In this document: one piece after another, positions 18,817 through 27,178 of the stretch
How the letters are laid out: every line of letters starts with the position of its first letter
Position numbering within the stretch: the first letter of the stretch is position 1
Translations under genes and position numbers: made by a program
NCBI GenBank assembly: GCA_027365105.1
Contig: DAHXNZ010000001.1
Coordinates: forward strand, 1-64,000
DNA: 64,000 nt
Source of the DNA: Thermoplasmata archaeon
GTDB lineage: Archaea > Thermoplasmatota > Thermoplasmata > Lutacidiplasmatales > UBA184
Direction: 5' to 3'
The notes under the pieces: generated by a model
What the model was told of the DNA's origin: nothing
The model's input: only the letters and a program-made list of their open reading frames with translations
The model's database searches: none

Positions 18817-19044
18817 ATGCCGCTCTCTCCCCCCTCGCCTCCGGAGCGCTGGCTTGCGGAGGTCCAACAGCTCCGCCAGGAGCTGGCCGAACTCCGGGCC
18901 GAGCAGAAACAGATGGCGCAGTCGATCGGCGAGCTCGTCACGACATTCCGGGCGCTGGCCCTTCAGCTCGGGATTGCGAGCGAACCCTACCGGAGCCGTA
19001 CGTCGGATCGACGGTCCTCCTCGGAACCGCCGGGATTTGCCTGA
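18817..19044 (+). CDS. Small coiled-coil protein
   Basis: WLAEVQQLRQELAELRAEQKQMAQSIGELVTTFRALALQLG heptad-like. Confidence 0.5.
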   Translation: MPLSPPSPPERWLAEVQQLRQELAELRAEQKQMAQSIGELVTTFRALALQLGIASEPYRSRTSDRRSSSEPPGFA

Positions 19045-20087
19045 GGCTGATCCGAGGCCCGGGGGCTCGGACCCGGCCCCGCCACGGCCTTCAGACCGTA
19101 CCTCCACTGTCCGTCCATCGGGTAGAGGCGACGGAGCACGGTCCCGATCCGATCGCCGATGCGGATCGTTCCCGGGGGAGCGTCGGCCACGGGTAGTGTC
19201 GCGCGAACGCCGGGCGCGAGTTCTACAAGCACGACGTCGTAGCTGCCTCCCGCCTCCACGAGCGCGTCGAATTCGGTCGGCTGCCCCCCGTTTCCGATCG
19301 TCGTGACCGCCTCCACCCGGCCCCCGGTGCGGGGCAGCTCAATCCGCTCCAGGCCGTCGGCGGTCCCGCAGCCGCGGCATCCGCCACGGAGAGGGAAGGT
19401 GATCGTCCCGCACGTCGGACACCGGTCCGCTGCGAACCGCCAACGGCTGGCCACCGATTCCCGGTAGCGGGGCTCCGGAACGTAGGCCCCCTCGCTGACG
19501 GCACGCCGGGCCCGGTCCTCCAGGAGGCGGCCCCCTTCGGGATCGGCGGTCCCCCGGGTCGTCGGGACACGGCCCCATCCGGACAGCTCCGCCCTCAGCC
19601 GGCTTCCCGGGATCTGTCGGAGGGCGTCGACGATCGAGGGGGCGGAGTCGAACGTGGCCTCGGTGCCGCAAACGTGGTCCGCGAGCCGGATCGGCGTTGC
19701 GGATCGATCCTCCAGATCGAGCGCGAAGGCCGCCGCCCCGAAGTTCGGGAGCGGAGCCGGAGGGTCGAGCAGGTGACCCGGACCATCGACTCCGAAGACG
19801 ACCGACGCCCCGGGCGCGGCCGCCTCCTTCAGTGCGGCCCTCCAGCCGTCCGGGCCCGGCGGATGTTCGCAGAGCCCGACCGGCCGGCCGAGGGCCGCGG
19901 AAAGCCCCCAGCGGAACACCTCGGGCAGCCGCCCGACCCCGTGGAGAGTCGGGGCCGACCGGTCCCCCAGTCGCTCCAGCGCCGCCACCGCCAGGGTGAA
20001 CTCGTCCTCGTCCGGTGCCGTGAGCCGGTGCCCTCGAGGGTCGGCCAGCCGCCCCCAGACCCGAACGGCCCGGATCGATTCGGCCAT
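18987..20087 (-). CDS. DUF35/OB-fold Zn-ribbon acyl-CoA-associated protein with N-terminal HMG-CoA synthase-like remnant
   Basis: CPTCGTITFPLRGGCRGCG Zn ribbon; GSYDVVLVELAPGVRATLPVADAPPGTIRIGDRI; immediately downstream of thiolase. Confidence 0.8.
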   Translation of the reverse strand: MAESIRAVRVWGRLADPRGHRLTAPDEDEFTLAVAALERLGDRSAPTLHGVGRLPEVFRWGLSAALGRPVGLCEHPPGPDGWRAALKEAAAPGASVVFGVDGPGHLLDPPAPLPNFGAAAFALDLEDRSATPIRLADHVCGTEATFDSAPSIVDALRQIPGSRLRAELSGWGRVPTTRGTADPEGGRLLEDRARRAVSEGAYVPEPRYRESVASRWRFAADRCPTCGTITFPLRGGCRGCGTADGLERIELPRTGGRVEAVTTIGNGGQPTEFDALVEAGGSYDVVLVELAPGVRATLPVADAPPGTIRIGDRIGTVLRRLYPMDGQWRYGLKAVAGPGPSPRASDQPQANPGGSEEDRRSDVRLR

Positions 20088-20091
20088 CGGC

Positions 20092-21261
20092 TCACCCCCT
20101 CGCGAGGAGGGTCACGGTGGCACTGGCGCCGGATCCCCCCACATTGTGGAGCAGGGCTCGTTCGGCGCTGGGGACCTGCCGTTCTCCGGCCTGGGCCCGC
20201 AACTGTACGAACGCCTCGTAGGCCTGGCTCACGCCGGTCGCTCCGATCGGATGCCCTTTCGCCTTGAGCCCCCCGTCGACGTTCACCGGCCAACGCCCGG
20301 TCCGGGCGGTCGACCCTTCGAGCGTGAGCGCTACCGCCCCGCCGGGGTCGGCGAACCCGAGGTCCTCCAGGGCCAGGAGCTCGGCGATCGTGAAGCAGTC
20401 ATGGACCTCGATGAGCGAAATTGACCGACGGTCGAAGGATGCGTGTCGGAACGCGGCGTCGGCCGCCCGACGCGTCGCGGCGAAATGGGTGGGGTCCGGC
20501 CGGTCCTGGACGGCCAAGTAGTCCGATCCGGCCCCGGTCCCGACGATCCCGACGGGAGTGTCGGTGTACCGGCGCGCCTCTTCGGTCGGGGCGATGAGCA
20601 GGGCGGCCGCCCCGTCGCTCACGGGGCAGCAGTCCAGCAGGCCCAAGGGGTCGGCGACCTTGGGAGCGGCGAGGACCGCATCGCGGGTGAGGGGTTTGCG
20701 GAACTGGGCGTTCGGGTTGGCGAGCCCATGGCGGTGGTTCTTCACCGCGACCTCGGCCAGCGCCTCCCGCGCCTCCCGATGGTCGGCGATGTACCGCGAC
20801 GCCAGCAGGCCGTAGACTCCGGCGAAGGTGAGGCCGCTGAGCCGTTCCCACTCGGTATCCCCCGAGACGCCGAGCCAGTAGCGCCGGCGGGCGTTGGGGA
20901 CGTCGGTCATCTTCTCGAGACCCGTGACCAGGGCCAGATGGGATCGGCCCGACTCGACCGCGTCGGCGGCCGCCCGGAGGGCGTAGCCGCCGGACGCGCA
21001 GGCGTTCTCGACCCGGGTCACCGGAACCCCGACCGTGCGGGCTTCCTCGGCCAGGACGGCCGAGGCATTGCCGATCTGCCATCCGCCGAACCCCAGGGTC
21101 GCGAGAACGACGGAGTCGATCGTTCCCTCGGACAGCCCCCGGTCCACGCTCTCCCGGGCCCGCTGGACCGCCGAGCGCAGGAGGGCCCTCGGGCTCTCGG
21201 CCAAGGCCCCGAAGCGGGTGTGCCCGGCCCCGACGATCGCGGCCCTGACGCGGTCGGCCAT
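20092..21261 (-). CDS. Thiolase family protein (acetyl-CoA C-acyltransferase)
   Basis: VENACASGGYALRAAADAVESG, NVDGGLKAKGHPIGATGVSQAYEAFVQLR, LLHNVGGSGASATVTLL. Confidence 0.92.
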   Translation of the reverse strand: MADRVRAAIVGAGHTRFGALAESPRALLRSAVQRARESVDRGLSEGTIDSVVLATLGFGGWQIGNASAVLAEEARTVGVPVTRVENACASGGYALRAAADAVESGRSHLALVTGLEKMTDVPNARRRYWLGVSGDTEWERLSGLTFAGVYGLLASRYIADHREAREALAEVAVKNHRHGLANPNAQFRKPLTRDAVLAAPKVADPLGLLDCCPVSDGAAALLIAPTEEARRYTDTPVGIVGTGAGSDYLAVQDRPDPTHFAATRRAADAAFRHASFDRRSISLIEVHDCFTIAELLALEDLGFADPGGAVALTLEGSTARTGRWPVNVDGGLKAKGHPIGATGVSQAYEAFVQLRAQAGERQVPSAERALLHNVGGSGASATVTLLARG

Positions 21262-21314
21262 CCGACTCCGAACCCTCTTATCGACCCAGTCGCTCCAGAG
21301 CTTAACAGGAAGGT

Positions 21315-21899
21315 ATGGATTCGCCCGTCTCTGACGCCCCGGTCGTCGTCGGCCTCACGGGCGCGAGCGGGAGCGCGGTCGCCGTCCACCTCCTCGAAGC
21401 CCTCGCGGTCGATCGGATACCGGTCGCCCTGATCGCGACCCCGGCGGGACGGGCCGTACTCCGGGAGGAGTGCGGCTGCTCGCTGGACCGGTTCCGGCGC
21501 CCCGGCCTCGTCGAGCATTCGGACTCCGACCTCGCCGCGACGATCGCGAGCGGGTCTCGACCCACCCGGGGCATGGCGGTGGTTCCTTGTTCGGCCAACA
21601 CGGTCGCGAAGATCGCCACCGGCCTCGCCGACACCCTGCTCACCCGGGCCGCCCATGTCCACCTCAAGGAACGGCGGCGGCTGGTGCTGATGCCGAGGGA
21701 GACCCCGCTCTCTCCGATCCTGCTCCGGAACCTGACCCGCCTGGCCGAACTGGGCGTCGCGATCGTCGATCCGGCCCCGGCCTTCTACCTGAAGCCGCGG
21801 AGCGTGGACGACATTACCCGATACCTGGCGGGCAAGGTGCTCGAACAGCTGGGCCTGCCCCAGCGGCTCTACCACGGCTGGAAGGAGGACCGGCCATGA
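21315..21899 (+). CDS. ubiX: UbiX-type flavin prenyltransferase
   Basis: VVVGLTGASGSAVAVHLLEAL, PCSANTVAKIATGLADTLLTRAAHVHLKERRRLVLMPRETPLSPI. Confidence 0.93.
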   Translation: MDSPVSDAPVVVGLTGASGSAVAVHLLEALAVDRIPVALIATPAGRAVLREECGCSLDRFRRPGLVEHSDSDLAATIASGSRPTRGMAVVPCSANTVAKIATGLADTLLTRAAHVHLKERRRLVLMPRETPLSPILLRNLTRLAELGVAIVDPAPAFYLKPRSVDDITRYLAGKVLEQLGLPQRLYHGWKEDRP

Positions 21900-22429
21900 A
21901 TCCTCCTCGGGTCGCCTGGGGCCGGTACTTCCCCATGCCGTGGGTCGGCATTGCCGTCCTGCTCCTCGCGCTGATCGTCCTCACCCCGGTCCTCTACTCG
22001 AGCGGCCCGCCGGCGGCCGGAACGATCTTCACCCAGGCCGAACTGGTGGTCGACACCAACGGGACCGTGACCCACCTCTACCTCTGGGGGGTGAGTGACG
22101 TCCGCTACCAGTCCCTCTCGATGGGCATCGCGACCGGTTTTGCGTGGGGCCATCGACCCTCCCGAATCCCGTTCCAGTGGACCAACGGGACGGAGATCCT
22201 GGCCCTGGTGGGATCCAGCGATCAGGGGGTCTTTGCGGTGAACGTCACGGCCGTCTACGTCTCCCAGGGTCAGGCCTGCTACGGCGGCCTCGTGGCCTTC
22301 AACCTGAGCGCGACGGGGCTCGCGACCCAGAGCTTCACCCCGGGACTTTCGACCCCCTCGTTGATCGGCCTGGGCGCCCTGCCGCTGTCGATCGCCCTGC
22401 CCAACCAGGGTTCGGGGTGTTCTTCGTGA
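21896..22429 (+). CDS. Membrane-anchored hypothetical protein
   Basis: ATG overlaps ubiX stop; N-terminal TM WVGIAVLLLALIVLTPVLYSS then extracellular-type domain. Confidence 0.6.
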   Translation: MNPPRVAWGRYFPMPWVGIAVLLLALIVLTPVLYSSGPPAAGTIFTQAELVVDTNGTVTHLYLWGVSDVRYQSLSMGIATGFAWGHRPSRIPFQWTNGTEILALVGSSDQGVFAVNVTAVYVSQGQACYGGLVAFNLSATGLATQSFTPGLSTPSLIGLGALPLSIALPNQGSGCSS

Positions 22430-22776
22430 AGACCCCGCGGGCCCTCACCGCCATCTGGATCGGAGTCGTCGGGGTCCTCCTCATCATCGAGATCGCCCAG
22501 ATCACCCACTTCTTCACCCTCCCGATCCAGTCGGCGCTCGCCAACCCGCTCGTCTTCATTTCCGCGTTGGTCTTCACCACGGTCCTCGCGCTGGTCGGCG
22601 CGATCTTCATTGGGATCTACATCTCGCACCGCATCCTCTCCGCCGGAGGATTCACTCCCTTCGAAGAGGAGATGCTGAAAATGCGCTCGGAGGTCCGGGA
22701 GTTGGCGCGGACGGTCCGGTCGCTGTCGGATCGCACCGACGACGGGACCGACGCCCGCCGGGAGGAGCGCCCGTGA
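22426..22776 (+). CDS. Small two-TM membrane protein with coiled-coil C-terminus
   Basis: GTG start; LTAIWIGVVGVLLIIEIAQI, LVFISALVFTTVLALVGAIFIGIYI; EEEMLKMRSEVRELARTVRSLSD. Confidence 0.6.
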   Translation: MKTPRALTAIWIGVVGVLLIIEIAQITHFFTLPIQSALANPLVFISALVFTTVLALVGAIFIGIYISHRILSAGGFTPFEEEMLKMRSEVRELARTVRSLSDRTDDGTDARREERP

Positions 22777-23342
22777 AGATCGTCGTCGTCGACAACGGCG
22801 GTCAGTGGACCCACCGCGAATGGCGGGTCCTTCGCGATCTGGGAGCCGACGTCCGGATCCTTCCCAACACCGCCGCCCCGTCCGAGCTCGACGCCGACGG
22901 CTACGTCCTTTCGGGGGGGGCCCTCAGTCTCGGGGGGGCCGAGACCCTCGGACGGGTCGCGGAGTGGATCGATACGACACCGGCGCCGGTCCTCGGCATC
23001 TGCGCCGGCCATCATTTTCTCGCCCGCCATTTCGGCGGCGCGGTCGCTCGGGGGGCTCCCGAGTTCGGTCGGGTCGACCTGACCCTCGACGCCCCGGATC
23101 ACCCGCTCCTGAGAGGGTTCCCGAACCCCTGGCCGGTCTGGGCCAGCCACAACGACCAGGTGATCCGGCCCCCGGCGGGATGGACGGTGCTCGCGCACTC
23201 GGCGAGCTGCGCCGTCGAGGCGATGGCCCACCCCGACCGTCAGCTCTATGGAGTCCAGTTCCATCCCGAGGTCGAGCCGACCGTCCGGGGCACAGAGCTC
23301 TTCGAGAGGTTTCTTGGGCTCTGTGCAGCCCACCGGAAATAA
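22773..23342 (+). CDS. guaAA: GMP synthase glutaminase subunit
   Basis: IVVVDNGGQWTHREWRVLRDLG, VLGICAGHHFLARHFGG, VQFHPEV. Confidence 0.92.
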   Translation: MKIVVVDNGGQWTHREWRVLRDLGADVRILPNTAAPSELDADGYVLSGGALSLGGAETLGRVAEWIDTTPAPVLGICAGHHFLARHFGGAVARGAPEFGRVDLTLDAPDHPLLRGFPNPWPVWASHNDQVIRPPAGWTVLAHSASCAVEAMAHPDRQLYGVQFHPEVEPTVRGTELFERFLGLCAAHRK

Positions 23343-23369
23343 GAAGACCGACGCCCTAGGAGGTTCCCG

Positions 23370-24923
23370 ATGAAGCTGCACCATGCCTCCGGAGTCCGCG
23401 AGCACGACCTCATCGATCGGGCCGAACGGCTCCGGGAGTCGGTCGACGGCCTCCTCCCCCGGCTGACCGAGGACGCCGACCGGGACCGTTTCGACAAGCT
23501 CCGGGCCGAACTCGAGGCGGTCCGGGAGCACCGGGAGGACCTGAAGCGGCTCGACCGGGACCGCCGCTGGGGCGACCCGATCGCCCGCGCCTACGCGGGT
23601 CTCCTCCACTACTACCTGGAACGGGAGCTGCCGGAGGTCATCTCCTTCGCCGTCCCCGGGGGCGAGGTCCAGTTCGCCCCGCTCAGCAAGGCCCCCCGGG
23701 AGGTCGAGGCCGCGGTCCAGCAGTTTGACGATCCGCGTCGGCTCCTCCTGGGCTACCTGGATTGGGCCCGTCGGGGGTACCGCTTCTTCGCGATCGGCAA
23801 GGAGCTCTGGTCGTCCGGTCGATCGCCGTCGCCCCCGCCGTCGGCGGTACCGGCGAAACTGGCGACCCTGCCCTACCGGCTCCAGGAGGGGCCGGAGGGC
23901 GGGCGATGGGCGTGCCTCCACCTGCACCAGCAGGAGCCCCGTCCCTATCTGGAGGTCCGTTGGGTCGGGGCCGGTGTCGCGTTCCGGGTGTGCCGGAAAT
24001 GCGCGAAGGGGGAGCGACAGCTGCTCGCCAGCCTGACCGAAGGGACCGCCGGCCCCGATCCCACCGAAGAGTTCCCGGTCTCGGCGGCCCTGAACGTCCG
24101 GTGCCGGGGCGGCGATGGCTGCGTCCATGCCGCCCTGCCTCCGATCTCGAAGTCGCTTCGGCGCGCCTACGAGCACGGGCGGATCTCGGACGCCCAGCTC
24201 ATGGACGGCTACCTGGCCGAGATCCGACCCCGGCTCACGGATTCGGACCGGCCCGCCTTCGTGGCCGGCGGCGTCTGCTACGGCTCGGATGCGGGCCAGT
24301 TCCTGGACGCGCTCGCCCCTTCCCCTCTCGAGCGGAAGGCGCTCGAGGGGGTCCTCGCCCACCGACCCGGGCTCTTCGAGATCGACGAGCCGTCCGCGAG
24401 CCGGGCGCTCGAGCGGCTCTGGCCGGAGGCGGCCGACGAGATCGTCGGGACGATCGTCGCGGACCCCGCCGAGGCCCAGCGGTGGATCCGGGACGCCCGG
24501 GCGAATCCGGGCCGGGTCGCCGAACTCCTCAAGCGGGCCCAGCGGAAGAGCGACGAACGGGAGCTTCTCGGGGCGCTGCCCCGGTACGCCGCCTTGACGC
24601 CCGAGGCCCGGTACGTCGATGCGGTGGCCCGCTCGTTCCGGACCCAAGGACCGGGCGGCGCCGAACGGACCGCCCTGGAGCAGCTGCCGAAGGAGGGGCG
24701 GGAGCGGGGCCTCGCGTACGCCTTCCTCCGGGCGCTCGACCGGGCCCGGACCCACGACTGGCGGTTCTCCCCGACCGAGCGGGAGTTCGGAAGCTCCCTG
24801 ACCGACGGGGCGCGGGAGCTCTTGGGCGCCCCACCGGAGCGCTACCATGATGCCCTCGACCGGTTTCTGCGCAGCGCCGGCGTCGCCGATTGGGGATCCC
24901 GGCAGCCCGGCGGCGCCCGTTAG
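23370..24923 (+). CDS. Conserved hypothetical protein with Cys pairs
   Basis: 517 aa; CRKC ... CRGGDGC; consistent coding signal directly downstream of guaAA. Confidence 0.6.
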   Translation: MKLHHASGVREHDLIDRAERLRESVDGLLPRLTEDADRDRFDKLRAELEAVREHREDLKRLDRDRRWGDPIARAYAGLLHYYLERELPEVISFAVPGGEVQFAPLSKAPREVEAAVQQFDDPRRLLLGYLDWARRGYRFFAIGKELWSSGRSPSPPPSAVPAKLATLPYRLQEGPEGGRWACLHLHQQEPRPYLEVRWVGAGVAFRVCRKCAKGERQLLASLTEGTAGPDPTEEFPVSAALNVRCRGGDGCVHAALPPISKSLRRAYEHGRISDAQLMDGYLAEIRPRLTDSDRPAFVAGGVCYGSDAGQFLDALAPSPLERKALEGVLAHRPGLFEIDEPSASRALERLWPEAADEIVGTIVADPAEAQRWIRDARANPGRVAELLKRAQRKSDERELLGALPRYAALTPEARYVDAVARSFRTQGPGGAERTALEQLPKEGRERGLAYAFLRALDRARTHDWRFSPTEREFGSSLTDGARELLGAPPERYHDALDRFLRSAGVADWGSRQPGGAR

Positions 24924-25690
24924 GTCTTCCGGAAGCGGGCCACGGCCGCCGCCTCCACCTCGTGGAGCGGAGCGGCCGGGACCACCAGCGCGTGCAACGG
25001 GGGGCCGAAGTCGATCCGGGCGAGGACCTCGGGGCGTCCGATCGCGGCGTCCGCCTCGTCGGTGCCGATCCGGGCGACCACGGCGAGTTCGGCCCCCGGG
25101 GGGAGGACAGGCGGAGGCCCGTCCCGTTCCTGGAGGATCCGGATCGCCTCCCCGGCGGTCAGGAACGCGCCCTCGGACGGGCGCAGATCGAGCAGGACCA
25201 GCGTATGCAGCCCCCGCTGGCGGTTCTCCCGGATTCCGTCCAGGAACGAGGTCGGAGCGAAGCCCGGGGCCGGGAACGGGATCGAGACCGTGCGGCCGAA
25301 CCGGTAGTGCATGAGGCCCAGGAACGAGGCGGCCGCCGTGAGGATGCTCGCGTTCGGGATGTAATGCCAGCGGTGGCCGGCCCGCTCGGCCGCGATCCGG
25401 AGGGCCGTATGGGTCGTGGCGGCGAACGGATCGCCGACCACGAGGAGGGCGACCCGGGGGTGGTGGGCCAGCGCCTCCAGTACCGGGCGCTCCGATTCGA
25501 GCGCCTCCCGGCCCAGCCGTTGGATGGGCCGGCCGAGCCGGCCCGCGAGCCGGTCGATCGACCCCGGTGCGAGGAGGCTCGTGTACTCCTCGGCGAAGAT
25601 CGCCGGGCTGCGGCCGAGCAGCTCTTGGGCCCGCCCGGAGAGATCCCGTTCGCTCCCGAGGCCGACGCCGACAAACCAGAGTTCGGCCAC
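24920..25690 (-). CDS. dphB: Diphthine synthase
   Basis: LWFVGVGLGSERDLSGRA, VALLVVGDPFAATTHTALRIAA, IPNASILTAAASFLGLMHYRFGRTVSIPFP. Confidence 0.93.
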   Translation of the reverse strand: MAELWFVGVGLGSERDLSGRAQELLGRSPAIFAEEYTSLLAPGSIDRLAGRLGRPIQRLGREALESERPVLEALAHHPRVALLVVGDPFAATTHTALRIAAERAGHRWHYIPNASILTAAASFLGLMHYRFGRTVSIPFPAPGFAPTSFLDGIRENRQRGLHTLVLLDLRPSEGAFLTAGEAIRILQERDGPPPVLPPGAELAVVARIGTDEADAAIGRPEVLARIDFGPPLHALVVPAAPLHEVEAAAVARFRKT

Positions 25691-25697
25691 CGGCCCC

Positions 25698-26501
25698 TCA
25701 GCTCCGGACCGCGATGACCGGGCACGGCGCGGCCCGGAAGAGGTCCTCGAGGAACCGGCGGGTCAGGAGCGGAACCGCCCCGGTGCGCGCATCCTCGCCG
25801 ATGAGGAGGAGTCCGTAGCGCTCGCGGGCGGCCATCCCGAGCAGAAACTCCGGCAGGCGGCGGCGCCGGATGAACGGCGTCGCCCCGCCCACGTACTTGT
25901 GGCGGAGGGGCAATCCCCTCGGACTGGTCCCGTCCGGGTCCGGCGGCGTCGGCCCCGCGCCCTCCGGCGCCAAGGAAAGGACGGTCAGCGTGACGCCGGG
26001 CATCTTGAGGCCGAGCTCTTCGGCGATCTGGAGGGCCCGGGGGGTGGGCATCTCCCCGAAGGCCGGGAGCAGGATGCGGGGGACGCGGCCGCTCGCCAGC
26101 GCGAGCCGGTTCACGATCACCACGTCGCACCGGGCGTGATGCAGGACCGCGCTCGCCGTGTGACCGACAAACGGGTTGCGGCTGCGCCGGTCGCCGGCCA
26201 GGGTCATCAGGATCGCATCGACCTCGTGGGACTCGGCGCTCTCGAGGATCTCGCCCGGCACATCGACGTTCGCCCGGACCTCAGGCTCGACCCGGATATC
26301 GAGCGCGGCCCCGGTCTCGTGCGCGGGCACGACGATGTTCACCGAGGCCCGCCACTCCCGCGTGACCTGGGGCATCCGGGTGGTCGGAATGATGTGGAGG
26401 ATCCGGATCTCACCGTCCGGCTCGAGGAGCCGGGCCCCGATCTCGATGGTCGGCTCGACCTCCGAGGCCTCCTTGACCGGGATCAGGAGCTGACGGTACA
26501 T
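25698..26501 (-). CDS. Tandem universal stress protein (UspA) domain protein
   Basis: MYRQLLIPVKEASE...ILMTLAGDRRSRNPFVGHTASAVLHHARCDVVIV; second domain ending FRAAPCPVIAV. Confidence 0.82.
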   Translation of the reverse strand: MYRQLLIPVKEASEVEPTIEIGARLLEPDGEIRILHIIPTTRMPQVTREWRASVNIVVPAHETGAALDIRVEPEVRANVDVPGEILESAESHEVDAILMTLAGDRRSRNPFVGHTASAVLHHARCDVVIVNRLALASGRVPRILLPAFGEMPTPRALQIAEELGLKMPGVTLTVLSLAPEGAGPTPPDPDGTSPRGLPLRHKYVGGATPFIRRRRLPEFLLGMAARERYGLLLIGEDARTGAVPLLTRRFLEDLFRAAPCPVIAVRS

Positions 26502-27178
26502 CAGGGTCCTCCCAGGGCCGGGAGGAGCGCCGGGTAGGCGGAGAGCAGGGCGAGATCGAGGCTCAGGACATCGACATAGGCCACGCCGAGCCCGTCCAGG
26601 ATCGGGGCGACGATCTCACGGTTCACGAGCGCCGTCAGGGTGGCGATCGAAACGTTCTGGCCGGTCACGTTCGAGGCAAAGGCACTGACCCGAGGAATCT
26701 GGACCAGCGCGGCCTCGGGCACGAGGTCCGGGTCGACGCCCGACCCCGAGACGCTGATGAGGGAGAGCGGAAGCGTGGCGTTCACGGTCTGGTTCCCATA
26801 GCGTTCCATGTAGGAAATGGTTTCGTTGACGAGCGCCCTCAGCGCCGCGGTCGTCGGGCCGGGCGCGGCGTCGTACCCCAGCGTCAAGTTGTAGTCGTTG
26901 AGCGACGGCCGGGCCCAGAAGAGGAACGGGGCCGAGATGTTCTGGGCGATCAGGGACGAGCCCACGATCGTGCCGTCCACGATCAGGAGCGACCCGTGGG
27001 CGGTTCCGGGGGTGACCTCCTGGGCGATCGCCGTCACGACGGCCGGATACGCCACCCCCGCGACCAGGACCGAGACGGCGACCAGGACCACCGCGGCCCG
27101 CAGGTGCCCGGCGATCGCGCGGGGCGAGGGTCGACGCGACCGGGCCCGCGGCGCCTCGGCACGGTCCCCGGGGATCAT
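26501..27178 (-). CDS. kdpC: K+-transporting ATPase subunit C
   Basis: AAVVLVAVSVLVAGVAYPAVVTAIAQ, VGSSLIAQNISAPFLFWARPS, SGSGVDPDLVPEAALVQIPRV; adjacent to kdpB. Confidence 0.9.
   Translation of the reverse strand: MIPGDRAEAPRARSRRPSPRAIAGHLRAAVVLVAVSVLVAGVAYPAVVTAIAQEVTPGTAHGSLLIVDGTIVGSSLIAQNISAPFLFWARPSLNDYNLTLGYDAAPGPTTAALRALVNETISYMERYGNQTVNATLPLSLISVSGSGVDPDLVPEAALVQIPRVSAFASNVTGQNVSIATLTALVNREIVAPILDGLGVAYVDVLSLDLALLSAYPALLPALGGP

Noticed and set aside
22617-24848. 743-aa minus-strand ORF
   Set aside because: Antisense shadow of guaAA and the 517-aa gene; Pro/Arg/Gly-biased, no domain. Long antisense ORFs are expected at this GC content.
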